Translations under genes and position numbers: made by a program
Shown: positions 1-7,281 of the stretch, piece after piece
How positions within the stretch are numbered: the first letter of the stretch is position 1
Layout: every line of letters starts with the position of its first letter
The notes under the pieces: model-generated
Seen by the model: the letters and a program-made list of their open reading frames with translations, nothing else
The model's database searches: none
What the model was told of the DNA's origin: nothing
From: Candidatus Gallibacteroides avistercoris
Lineage (GTDB): Bacteria > Bacteroidota > Bacteroidia > Bacteroidales > CHK158-818
Direction: 5' to 3'
Assembly (NCBI GenBank): GCA_018714665.1
Contig: DVNA01000012.1
Coordinates: 1-9,399, forward strand
DNA: 9,399 nt

Positions 1-1263
1 GGAGGAGAGATTATCCGGGAATTTAACAAGACAGGATTATGCAATATCGTAGCCCTTTGCGACGTGGATATGGGAGCACCTCAGACGCAAGAAAACATGA
101 AGTTATTCCCTAATGCCAAGCAGTATAAGGATTTCCGCAAGATGTTCGACGAAATGGCCGATCAGATCGATGCCGTAACCGTTGGAGTCCCGGACTTTGC
201 CCATTTCCCCATCACCATATTGGCCATGTCGTTGGGCAAGCACGTTTATACCGAAAAACCGTTGGCCCGAACTTTCGATGAGATAGAGCGCCTGATAGCC
301 GCCGAAAAGAAATACGGCGTGGTAACGCAGATGGGCAACCAGGGACACTCCGAAGCCAACTATTTCCAGTTCAAGGCATGGAAAGAGGCAGGTATCATCA
401 AAGATGTAACAGCCATTACCGCCCACATGAACAACTCCCGTCGTTGGCACGGCTGGGACCCCAATATTACCCATATGCCCGATGCAATGCCTCTGCCTGA
501 AACCCTCGATTGGGATACCTGGTTGATGGCACAACCTTTCCACGAATACAACAAAGATTATGTAAACGGGCAATGGCGTTGCTGGTACGATTTCGGTATG
601 GGTGCGTTGGGAGACTGGGGCGCTCATATCCTGGATACGGCACACCAGTTCCTCGAACTGGGCCTGCCTACCGAAGTAAGTATGTTGCGGGCAGAAGGAC
701 ATAACCCCTTCTTCTTCCCCATGTCATCGACCATCTTGTTCAAGTTCCCGGCCCGAGGGGAGATGCCGGCGGTAGATGTAACCTGGTATGACGGGCTCGA
801 CAATATCCCGCCCGTTCCCGAAGGATACGGTAATTTGGAGCTCGACCCGAACATCCCGCCCGTGGGTAACGGCAAGATACAGCCGGCCAAACTGAATCCC
901 GGAAAGATAATCTACTCCAAGGACCTGATTTTCAAAGGTGGCTCTCACGGAAGTACCCTCTCCATTATTCCCGAAGAAAAGGCGAAGGAGATGGCTCCCA
1001 ATTTGCCCGAAGTACCCAAAAGCCCCTCCAACCACTATAAGAATTTCTTGTTGGCTTGTCAGGGTGTAGAAGAACCTCGGTCGCCGTTCAGCATTGCCGG
1101 ACCGTTGAGTCAGGTATTTTGTTTGGGTGTGTTGGCACAATGGCTCAATACCAAACTGACGTTCGATCCGGTAACCAAGAAAATTACCAACAACGATAAA
1201 GCCAACCAGTTGTTGATCGGTCCCGAACCGCGCAAAGGATGGGAAGAGTTCTACAAGCTATAA
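1..1263 (+). CDS. Gfo/Idh/MocA family oxidoreductase, 5'-truncated by window edge
   Basis: The reading frame is open from base 1 to the TAA at 1261-1263, giving 420 visible residues; the true start lies outside the window. The first visible residues, GGEII, fit the end of a Rossmann GxGxxG dinucleotide-binding turn, and VALCDVD (about 16-22) fits the acidic end of beta strand 2 that contacts the NAD(P) ribose. The family hallmark EKP is at visible residues 85-87 (bases 253-261). A GDWGAHILDTAH stretch holds H209, D212 and H215, in the place where this family keeps its substrate and catalytic histidine/aspartate. The long C-terminal part rich in Pro, Trp and Asn resembles the bacterial C-terminal domain common in Bacteroidota and Planctomycetes members. 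Those are often secreted through a Tat signal, but that end is not visible here. Probably 40 to 60 residues are missing. The substrate is unknown, though a sugar or sugar-derived compound is likely by family. The family call is secure and the specific reaction is not. Confidence 0.9.
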   Translation, partial: GGEIIREFNKTGLCNIVALCDVDMGAPQTQENMKLFPNAKQYKDFRKMFDEMADQIDAVTVGVPDFAHFPITILAMSLGKHVYTEKPLARTFDEIERLIAAEKKYGVVTQMGNQGHSEANYFQFKAWKEAGIIKDVTAITAHMNNSRRWHGWDPNITHMPDAMPLPETLDWDTWLMAQPFHEYNKDYVNGQWRCWYDFGMGALGDWGAHILDTAHQFLELGLPTEVSMLRAEGHNPFFFPMSSTILFKFPARGEMPAVDVTWYDGLDNIPPVPEGYGNLELDPNIPPVGNGKIQPAKLNPGKIIYSKDLIFKGGSHGSTLSIIPEEKAKEMAPNLPEVPKSPSNHYKNFLLACQGVEEPRSPFSIAGPLSQVFCLGVLAQWLNTKLTFDPVTKKITNNDKANQLLIGPEPRKGWEEFYKL

Positions 1264-1287
1264 ATAATTAGAGATACAGTAGTGAAC

Positions 1288-1327
1288 ATTCGGTCGAGAA
1301 GATTTGATGCTTCTCGGCCGAATTTTT
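1288..1327 (+). terminator. Intrinsic terminator after the oxidoreductase gene
   Basis: A 14-base left arm (1288-1301, ATTCGGTCGAGAAG) pairs with the right arm 1310-1323, with one T-G wobble at 1294/1317 and an 8-base loop. A run of five T follows at 1323-1327. It begins 24 bases after the stop of the plus-strand gene. Read from the minus strand, the hairpin is not followed by T residues, so it may stop folC transcripts less well. No separate hairpin for folC is visible. Confidence 0.85.
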
Positions 1328-1354
1328 ATAGGTGTGGCGGGTATGAAAAAGTTC

Positions 1355-2647
1355 CTATTCGGCAGGACAAGCCGATAAGAAGTCGGCCACCACAAAAGTA
1401 CTGCCTCCCACAAAGATGAAATCCTCCTTGTCGCTTTCACAGAGGGCTTGCCGGTATGCTTCCTGTACGGACGAAAAAGCCTTTCCGTTTAGTCCGTGTA
1501 CGGCGGCCATACGTTGTATTTCGCAAGCAGGCAACGCACGTTTTACGCTGGCCTGGGTAAAATAGTAAACAGCATCTCGGGGTAACATCCTGAGCACGCC
1601 GTTTATATCCTTGTCGTTCACCATCCCGATAACGATGCGCAACTGTTTGCAGGGAGTTTGTTTCAGTTGCCGCACGATGTAAGCCATACCTCCGGTATTA
1701 TGACCGGTATCGCAGATGGTGAGGGGAGAGGTTGCCGTTTTTTGCCAACGCCCTTGCAATCCGGTAATTTCTATCACCTGAGCAAAACCTTGATACACGG
1801 CATCTGTCGGGATAGCGTATCCCGATTGTTTCAGCACAGATATGGCTGTCAATACCGTAGCCGCGTTTTTCTCTTGGCAATATCCGCCCAGTTCTCCTGT
1901 CAGGTTGGGGTATTCGGCCGAGTCGAACCGCCATTGTCCCGAATCGGTAATAAGAGATTGGGCGATGTCGTTTTCCGTATCGGCAAAATGAATCTCTGCA
2001 CCTTGCCGGTTGGCCGTTTCCGTAAAAACCTGTTTTACCTCACCCTCGGCCTCTCCTATGACAACCGGTACGCCGGGTTTGATGATACCCGCCTTTTCGC
2101 GGGCAATGTCGGTCAAGGTGTTCCCTAAGAATTGCGTATGGTCGAAACTGATGTTTGTAATGATAGAGATGTCGGGCGTAATGATGTTTGTGCTGTCCAA
2201 TCTTCCGCCCAGGCCTACCTCGATAACCGCTACATCCACCTTTTCCGAAGCAAAAAAGTCAAAGGCCAGCATCATGGTCAACTCAAAAAACGAAGGGGTA
2301 ATATGGCGTGTCGCCTCCAAATGTTTTTCAGTAAACGCGGTAATGTATGATCTGGGAATCATTTGGCCGTTGATGCGGATACGTTCCCTGAAATCGACCA
2401 AATGAGGAGAAGTATATAATCCCACCTTATAGCCGCTTTTTTGCAGGATAGCCGCTAACAGGTGCGAGGTAGAACCCTTGCCGTTTGTCCCGCCCACATG
2501 AATGGTGCGGAAACGCGTATGCGGATGCCCGAAATATTGGTCCAAAGCCAAGCTGTTTCCCAACCCCGGTTTATAGGCCGCAGCTCCCACCTGTTGGAAT
2601 ACGGGCAGCTGGTTGTACAGGTATTGAAGTGTCTCTTCGTAAGTCAT
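1355..2647 (-). CDS. folC: Bifunctional folylpolyglutamate synthase / dihydrofolate synthase
   Basis: This 430-residue cytoplasmic ligase of the Mur-ligase fold adds glutamate to dihydropteroate and to folates, using ATP. The glycine-rich P-loop GGTNGKGS is at residues 52-59. SPHL (80-83), with FRERI just after, lies in the pterin-binding region. EVGLGGRLDSTN (143-154) and the DHTQFLG block starting at 169, with H170 a likely Mg2+ ligand, are both present. K185 in EKAG matches the lysine that is carbamylated in this family. Length is typical for FolC. The ATG at 2645-2647 leaves a normal N terminus (MTYEETLQYLY) with no long extension. There is no Shine-Dalgarno sequence, which is usual in Bacteroidota. 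It stands alone on this strand, convergent with the oxidoreductase and divergent from the PIN-PhoH gene. Whether it has both activities or only one cannot be told from sequence; many bacterial FolC do both. Confidence 0.96.
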   Translation of the reverse strand: MTYEETLQYLYNQLPVFQQVGAAAYKPGLGNSLALDQYFGHPHTRFRTIHVGGTNGKGSTSHLLAAILQKSGYKVGLYTSPHLVDFRERIRINGQMIPRSYITAFTEKHLEATRHITPSFFELTMMLAFDFFASEKVDVAVIEVGLGGRLDSTNIITPDISIITNISFDHTQFLGNTLTDIAREKAGIIKPGVPVVIGEAEGEVKQVFTETANRQGAEIHFADTENDIAQSLITDSGQWRFDSAEYPNLTGELGGYCQEKNAATVLTAISVLKQSGYAIPTDAVYQGFAQVIEITGLQGRWQKTATSPLTICDTGHNTGGMAYIVRQLKQTPCKQLRIVIGMVNDKDINGVLRMLPRDAVYYFTQASVKRALPACEIQRMAAVHGLNGKAFSSVQEAYRQALCESDKEDFIFVGGSTFVVADFLSACPAE

Positions 2648-2672
2648 GTTCGTATGTCGTAAAACTATCTGA

Positions 2673-2680
2673 CGAAGGTA
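2673..2680 (-). promoter_or_regulatory. Possible -7 box for folC
   Basis: Read on the minus strand this is TACCTTCG, one mismatch from the Bacteroides -7 consensus TAnnTTTG. It would start the transcript roughly 20 bases before the folC ATG. I see no good -33 TTTG at the right distance, so this is a weak call. Confidence 0.35.
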
Positions 2681-2783
2681 CGAATTATTTTAGTTAGGAG
2701 AAGAGGCTGACGGCGAAATAAAAAGCAACCGGTTCCGAAAACATTTTTAACTTCGTTTATGCTAATAATAAAATAGAATTTAA

Positions 2784-2791
2784 TATATTTG
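2784..2791 (+). promoter_or_regulatory. Likely -7 box for the PIN-PhoH gene
   Basis: TATATTTG is a perfect match to the Bacteroides sigma-ABfr -7 consensus TAnnTTTG. A loose -33 candidate, TTTATG (2756-2761), lies slightly farther upstream than the usual 19-21 base spacing. The transcript would begin near 2797, leaving a leader of about 60 bases before the ATG at 2860. Confidence 0.45.
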
Positions 2792-2796
2792 GGAAA

Positions 2797-2821
2797 CGGG
2801 ATCAGGGAGGAGTCCTGCCCG
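2797..2821 (+). other. Possible stem-loop at the 5' end of the PIN-PhoH leader
   Basis: CGGG (2797-2800) can pair with CCCG (2818-2821) and CAGG (2803-2806) with CCTG (2814-2817). That makes an 8-pair stem with a two-base bulge and the loop GAGGAGT. The loop looks like a Shine-Dalgarno sequence but lies about 47 bases before the start codon, too far to serve it. The stem would sit almost exactly at the predicted transcript start. It may be chance in a GC-rich patch. Confidence 0.3.
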
Positions 2822-2859
2822 GCGAGGTTTTGAGTATTCACGTTTAAATCAGCATTACT

Positions 2860-4182
2860 ATGGGAGCAAAAAAAAATTTTGTATTGGATACCAACGTGTT
2901 GTTGCACGATTATAAATGTCTGTTCAATTTTCAGGATAACGATATCTATATCCCCATTGCCGTATTGGAAGAGCTCGATAAGTTCAAGAAAGGCAATGAT
3001 CAAATCAATTTCAATGCCCGTGAGCTGGTTCGGGAGTTGGATGAAATTACAGACGATGACCTGTTTAGCAAAGGTGCCAGTTTAGGGCCCGATCTGGGCC
3101 GGCTGTCGGTTGTTGTAGGAGCTCCCTATGCCAAGGAGGTGGCAGAGTCCTTCCCCGAACGACGTCCTGATCATCTGATTCTTTCCGATACCCTTTACAT
3201 TGCCAAAAAGCATCCGACGATGAAAACCATTTTGGTAACCAAAGATGTGAATTTGCGGATGAAAGCCCGTTCGTTGGGTATCTTGACGGAAAATTACACC
3301 AACGATGCCGTCAAAAACATCGATATTTTCGAGTCGGAACATCGAACCGTTTACGTAAGTAGCGATACGGTTGATGCCCTTTACAAATCGGCAGCCGGAA
3401 TTCCGGCAGAAGAGTTGCCCTTGGAAGAACCGTTGGACCCGAACGAATGTTTCCTTTTGTCGAGCGAACGCTCCTCGGTCATGGTCCGTTATTTCCAGGG
3501 AGACAAACGGGTGAAGAAAATCAACAAGACAAAAAGTTTCGGTATCGAGCCACGCAATGCAGAACAGACCTTTGCCCTTGAAGTTTTGAACGATCCTTCC
3601 GTCAGTCTGGTAGCCGTTACCGGGAAAGCCGGTACCGGGAAAACCCTGTTGGCATTGGCCGCGGCCCTGCAACAGAGCAAATCGTACAAACAGATATTGC
3701 TGGCACGTCCCATTGTGGCCCTGGCCAACAAAGATATGGGATTCCTGCCCGGAGACGAAAAGCAGAAGATAGCCCCCTATATGCAGCCTTTGTTCGACAA
3801 TTTGAATGTCATCAAACATCAATTCTCATTGGACGGTAGCGATTACCGTTATTTGCAGGAGATACAGGACAGCGGCAAATTGGTTATCGAGGCGTTGGCC
3901 TATATCCGGGGGCGTAGTCTGTCGGAAACCTACTGCATTATAGACGAGGCACAGAACCTGACGCCGCACGAAATAAAAACCATCATCACCCGGGCCGGAG
4001 AAGGTACCAAGATGGTCTTTACCGGTGATATCCAACAGATAGACTCGCCTTACCTCGACTCGCAGTCGAACGGATTGGTTTATATGATAGACAAGATGAA
4101 AGGTCAAGACCTTTTCTGCCATATCAACCTGATAAAAGGAGAACGTAGCCGTTTGGCCGAGCTGGCAAGTAATGTGTTGTAA
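2860..4182 (+). CDS. PIN domain-PhoH ATPase fusion protein (YlaK/PhoH2 type)
   Basis: A 440-residue cytoplasmic protein with two domains. The N-terminal PIN nuclease-like domain (about 5-150) begins FVLDTNVLL, with D10, the EE pair at 37-38, D110 and D129 available as acidic metal ligands. The C-terminal PhoH ATPase domain (about 225-440) has Walker A GKAGTGKT (255-262), ARPIVAL with GFLPG (282-298), Walker B CIIDEAQ (359-365), and the TGD-QQID segment (388-394). It ends with GERSRLAELA. Related PhoH2 proteins are reported to have RNA-unwinding and RNA-cleaving activity, so a role in RNA turnover is the best inference; the in vivo role in Bacteroidota is unproven. An in-frame TAA at 2845-2847 rules out a longer N terminus. 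There is no Shine-Dalgarno sequence, and no antitoxin-like small gene lies next to it. It is transcribed alone and ends before a strong inverted repeat. Confidence 0.93.
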   Translation: MGAKKNFVLDTNVLLHDYKCLFNFQDNDIYIPIAVLEELDKFKKGNDQINFNARELVRELDEITDDDLFSKGASLGPDLGRLSVVVGAPYAKEVAESFPERRPDHLILSDTLYIAKKHPTMKTILVTKDVNLRMKARSLGILTENYTNDAVKNIDIFESEHRTVYVSSDTVDALYKSAAGIPAEELPLEEPLDPNECFLLSSERSSVMVRYFQGDKRVKKINKTKSFGIEPRNAEQTFALEVLNDPSVSLVAVTGKAGTGKTLLALAAALQQSKSYKQILLARPIVALANKDMGFLPGDEKQKIAPYMQPLFDNLNVIKHQFSLDGSDYRYLQEIQDSGKLVIEALAYIRGRSLSETYCIIDEAQNLTPHEIKTIITRAGEGTKMVFTGDIQQIDSPYLDSQSNGLVYMIDKMKGQDLFCHINLIKGERSRLAELASNVL

Positions 4183-4195
4183 CCATTATATATTC

Positions 4196-4241
4196 TTAAA
4201 ACAAAAGCCGGACAAACTGATTTGTCCGGCTTTTGTTTTAA
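4196..4241. terminator. Bidirectional intrinsic terminator between convergent genes
   Basis: The arms 4196-4216 and 4221-4241 are perfect reverse complements over 21 bases around a 4-base loop CTGA. The core is GCCGGACAAA, flanked by A-rich sequence on the left and T-rich sequence on the right, so each strand presents a GC-containing stem followed by T residues. It lies 13 bases after the PIN-PhoH stop and 12 bases beyond the lipoprotein stop, placed to end both genes. Confidence 0.92.
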
Positions 4242-4253
4242 CATTCTGGACTG

Positions 4254-6155
4254 TTACGGCATGGAGATTTCTCCATTGGCAGCTTGCGGATTCTCTTTCA
4301 GCCATATCCGGTACAGTTCAAAAAAAGTAGGAGCGTCCAATAACTCAACGTTCGGTTTCAGTTGTTTGAGTTCGTCCATCACCTGTACGTACCAGGTAGG
4401 CGTTTTCAAGATGTTGCGGAACCAGTGAAACGGGATGGGCCGTTTATCTATCCTGCCGATAATGTGATGAGCCGCATCTTTGGGGTCGGTTTCCATAACA
4501 TCGTCGTCCGATTTAAGTACCGGCATATTGTTGTGTAGCAGTGTTAGGGGAACCTTCTGCGGGACAATTCCGTTGGGGCTGAACGTTTCGTATGCATCCA
4601 AACCTTTTGAGGAAAGGCCCGGGGCTTCTCCATCAATTACGAATCCGGTGATGGTCAGGCCCCATCTTTTGTAGAAAGGTTTGCAGTGGTTGGCCCAGGC
4701 CGATACACCGCTGAGCAGTCCCGATATTTCACGGGGGGCTTGCAACATCCCCGGCATCAGGTATCCGGCTCCGTTGTCGGCTGCTGCAAAATAGTCGTTG
4801 GGAGTAGCTGTTTCTCTGAAATTGTGCATGACCTGCGGAGCCCGTGTTTCCAATACCGGGCTGATACACCACATCAACGGGATTTTTCCTCTGTTGGGAT
4901 CGTCCCAGATCGTTGGTGTACGTTGGGTAATCCATGAAGATGCATCGTAGTCGCCGACGTAGAAAATCATAAATTCCCGTCCTCTGAAATCAACCTTACC
5001 TTCGGGGGTCAGGTATCCCCGTTCTTTCAACTCTTTTTCCGTCACCCATTTTTGCGGATACTCCTTTTTTAGAGGAAAATGTTGCCAGAACGAAGCGTTT
5101 GCCATGGCTCCGTATGCAATGGCGTCAGCATCCTTAAAAGCGTTGTATGCGCTGATGATACGAGAAAATTCCCATTCCGTCGCTACATCTTCGTGTTTTC
5201 CTCCGGCATGTTGGGTGTATTTGAAAGCCCAGGCCGGGAATCCGCCGATGTAACAGAACCGTTCTCCCTGGTTTATCTTGTATGCCGTTTCCAAAAACTC
5301 TTTCAATGTAGCCAGGTCGGTACCGACAACCTGTGTTGTATCGTCGGTAGCCGGCTCATCTCCCCAGGGGGAGAGGTCGAAAAAGAAGGCGTGTCTGCTG
5401 ACAAAAAAATCGTGATTGGTCAGGGTATGGTGGTTGATAACGGCATTATGTGGATGCTCCCTCCATTTCTGATCTATATAGTAGGCTGCATAAGAAGCAT
5501 TGCATTTGCCCTTTTTCATGTAGTTTTCAATGAACCATATATAAGGATCGTTTTTTACCGATCCGGTAGATAACCGGTCGGTTTCGGGAATAGTACCTTT
5601 TCCTGTAAACAGAGAAGATCCGTCCGGGTTTACTAACCATACCTTAACCTTTATTTTAGGACCGTTTTCTATCAGGCGCTGGTAGAGGCTGTTCGGTCTT
5701 TCATCGTATCGTACAGCTATCAGGTTGTCGCATCCGGCTACGGCCGATGCCACGTTGCTGGTCGAAGCTACCCGGCTGTCGTAAACAACAGCCCCGTTGA
5801 TATCTTCTTTATATTCCTGTACCAGATCGTCGATGCTTTTGAATACTACCGTATCCCGGTCAGACAGCCATGCTCCTTTTTGCCGATATTTGTTCCACCA
5901 ATAGGAGTCTATGTTCCTGCCGCCTTCCACAATGTAGTTGAAAAAGAGCCTGGGTTTATAACGGTTTACATTCCCTTGCAAGGTGGTTGCCGTATGTATA
6001 TCGTCCCACAACGAAAGCAATTCCAGAGAATCGTGGGTATTGTAATTAAAGGTATATTTCAAGTCGAACATACCGATTTTGGAGGGGAGTTCGGTATGTT
6101 CCTGGCAGGACAATAACATACAGCCCGCAATAATAGAGAAAATAGCCCTTTTCAT
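4254..6155 (-). CDS. GxGYxYP-family lipoprotein, putative glycoside hydrolase
   Basis: A 633-residue exported protein. The N terminus MKRAIFSIIAGCMLLSC is a type II signal peptide with lipobox LLSC, so Cys17 should be lipidated and the protein membrane-anchored outside the cytoplasm. After the cysteine comes QEHTE, which is mildly acidic. That is only a weak match to the surface-export signals described in Bacteroidota, so inner versus outer face is undecided. The segment NGAGYLMPGM (461-470) matches the motif that names the GxGYxYP family, whose C-terminal domain is annotated in databases as a putative glycoside hydrolase. The protein is rich in Trp, Tyr, His and Asp, as carbohydrate-binding enzymes often are. 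Acidic candidates around the motif include D401, D403 and D508-E510 (IDGE). Activity and substrate are not established as far as I know. It follows mscS by 27 bases with no promoter seen in the gap, so cotranscription is likely. No SusC/SusD pair is nearby. Confidence 0.85.
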   Translation of the reverse strand: MKRAIFSIIAGCMLLSCQEHTELPSKIGMFDLKYTFNYNTHDSLELLSLWDDIHTATTLQGNVNRYKPRLFFNYIVEGGRNIDSYWWNKYRQKGAWLSDRDTVVFKSIDDLVQEYKEDINGAVVYDSRVASTSNVASAVAGCDNLIAVRYDERPNSLYQRLIENGPKIKVKVWLVNPDGSSLFTGKGTIPETDRLSTGSVKNDPYIWFIENYMKKGKCNASYAAYYIDQKWREHPHNAVINHHTLTNHDFFVSRHAFFFDLSPWGDEPATDDTTQVVGTDLATLKEFLETAYKINQGERFCYIGGFPAWAFKYTQHAGGKHEDVATEWEFSRIISAYNAFKDADAIAYGAMANASFWQHFPLKKEYPQKWVTEKELKERGYLTPEGKVDFRGREFMIFYVGDYDASSWITQRTPTIWDDPNRGKIPLMWCISPVLETRAPQVMHNFRETATPNDYFAAADNGAGYLMPGMLQAPREISGLLSGVSAWANHCKPFYKRWGLTITGFVIDGEAPGLSSKGLDAYETFSPNGIVPQKVPLTLLHNNMPVLKSDDDVMETDPKDAAHHIIGRIDKRPIPFHWFRNILKTPTWYVQVMDELKQLKPNVELLDAPTFFELYRIWLKENPQAANGEISMP

Positions 6156-6182
6156 TTATGGTATAACGGTATTTGTTGTGTA

Positions 6183-7106
6183 TTATAGAGATTCTGTATC
6201 TCCTTTGAATAGATGAACATCCATTTGGGGGAACGGGATGTTGATGCCGGCACTGGCAAACGCCTTGTATACTTTTTCGTTGAGATCGAAATATACGCCC
6301 CAGAAATCTTCTATTTTTACCCATACCCGGACAACGATATTTACCGAACTATCACCCAGGCTATGCAATGCAATGAATATGGGAGGATCGTTCAATACGC
6401 GGTTGTCATTCTTCAAGAGGCTGAGTAAGATGCTTTTTGCCTGATCGTAGCTGTCTCCGTAAGCAATGCCGAAGGTCCAATCTACTCGACGACGGCCCTC
6501 TTTTGAGTAGTTGTTGATAATACCTGTCGATAAGCCTCCATTAGGGATAATGATGGTTTTATTGTCAACCGTATTTAAGATTGTATTGAAAATCTGTATC
6601 TCCTTTACAGTCCCCGATTGTCCCTGTGCCTCGATAAAATCTCCAACCTTGTATGGTTTGAATAATAAAATCATTACCCCTCCTGCGAAATTCTGCAACG
6701 TTCCGCTTAACGCCATACCTACGGCCAAACCGGCAGAAGCAAATACCGCAACGAACGAAGTGGTGTCAATGCCCAATACTCCAATGATGACGACAATTAA
6801 GAATAGTGTTAGAGATATATTGATAGAACTGAGCAGAAATGTACGTAAGGATAGTTCGACTTTTCTTTTTTCAAGAATACGGCAAACAATTTTATGTAAT
6901 CTTCCTATCAACCATCGTCCTACGAAAAAGATAATAAAGGCTATAATAACTTTTAGAATCAGTTCGACTGCGCTGGATACGATTTTTTCGAAAACCTGTT
7001 CCAAGGACATTTGGGAGAGTTGCGCAAATATCTCTTTTCTATGTGTTGCGATTGAGTCGTTTGCTACCGAAGGAATAATGGACAGGATGGAAGTTAGAAT
7101 AGACAT
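6183..7106 (-). CDS. Small-conductance mechanosensitive ion channel, MscS family
   Basis: A 307-residue inner-membrane channel, close to the length of the classical E. coli MscS. Such channels open under membrane tension and release solutes on sudden osmotic downshift. Hydrophobic segments lie at about 45-68, 92-112 and 115-147. The third is the Gly/Ala-rich pore helix (FASAGLAVGMALSGTLQNFAGG). The beta domain follows with KPYKVGDFIE (150-159), GTVKEI, and the IIIPNG signature (185-190). The C-terminal alpha/beta part ends with GINIPFPQMDVHLF. The first 40 residues are partly polar and may be periplasmic or an amphipathic lead-in. It is the first gene of a likely two-gene unit with the GxGYxYP lipoprotein. 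Base composition is clearly more AT-rich than the flanking genes (see findings). The family call is secure; ion preference and threshold cannot be read from sequence. Confidence 0.94.
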   Translation of the reverse strand: MSILTSILSIIPSVANDSIATHRKEIFAQLSQMSLEQVFEKIVSSAVELILKVIIAFIIFFVGRWLIGRLHKIVCRILEKRKVELSLRTFLLSSINISLTLFLIVVIIGVLGIDTTSFVAVFASAGLAVGMALSGTLQNFAGGVMILLFKPYKVGDFIEAQGQSGTVKEIQIFNTILNTVDNKTIIIPNGGLSTGIINNYSKEGRRRVDWTFGIAYGDSYDQAKSILLSLLKNDNRVLNDPPIFIALHSLGDSSVNIVVRVWVKIEDFWGVYFDLNEKVYKAFASAGINIPFPQMDVHLFKGDTESL

Positions 7107-7156
7107 AAATATTTGTTTGTCAAATTTTTATAATAAATCGGCTTGCTTTTGTATTG

Positions 7157-7164
7157 CAAATATA
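7157..7164 (-). promoter_or_regulatory. Likely -7 box for mscS and the lipoprotein
   Basis: On the minus strand this reads TATATTTG, a perfect match to the Bacteroides -7 consensus TAnnTTTG. It would start the transcript near 7150, giving a leader of about 45 bases. No clear -33 TTTG is seen 19-21 bases upstream, so the promoter may be weak or need an activator. Confidence 0.45.
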
Positions 7165-7250
7165 ACCACTTTGTAAAGATAAGAGGAATCTTTTGGACGA
7201 AAATATATAAAAAAGGAAGGTTGAGAAATGTAAAAAATAAAAGAATTTAG

Positions 7251-7281
7251 TTGCACAAAAAAATAAAAAGAGTTACATTTA
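7251..7281 (+). promoter_or_regulatory. Likely promoter of hppA
   Basis: TTG (7251-7253) followed after 20 bases by TACATTTA (7274-7281) matches the Bacteroides -33/-7 arrangement, with one mismatch in the last base of the -7 box and A/T-rich spacer DNA. The predicted transcript start near 7288 leaves a short AT-rich leader of about 24 bases without a Shine-Dalgarno sequence. Confidence 0.55.

Noticed and set aside
103..702. Minus-strand open frame of 199 codons opposite the oxidoreductase gene.
   Set aside because: It is fully covered by a well-supported gene on the plus strand and shows no domain or promoter of its own.
1..1263. Identity of the oxidoreductase as a GH109 alpha-N-acetylgalactosaminidase.
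   Set aside because: GH109 enzymes share the Rossmann/EKP architecture, but the C-terminal half here looks like the general bacterial Gfo/Idh/MocA type and I could not see GH109-specific blocks. Alignment would settle it.
1288..1327. The hairpin as a bidirectional terminator that also ends folC.
   Set aside because: On the minus strand the stem is followed by GTTCACTACTG rather than a T run, so only the plus-strand role is well supported.
2860..3310. The PIN domain as a VapC-type toxin gene.
   Set aside because: It continues in frame into a complete PhoH ATPase domain, and no VapB-like antitoxin gene is adjacent.
3082..3822. Minus-strand open frame of 246 codons opposite the PIN-PhoH gene.
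   Set aside because: It lies fully inside a clear coding gene on the other strand, its translation matches no family I recognise, and it is rich in Phe, Gln and Gly as expected from antisense reading.
6511..7176. Plus-strand open frame of 221 codons antisense to mscS.
   Set aside because: The opposite strand encodes an unmistakable MscS protein. The antisense translation is rich in Thr, Ile, Asn and Ser with no recognisable domain.
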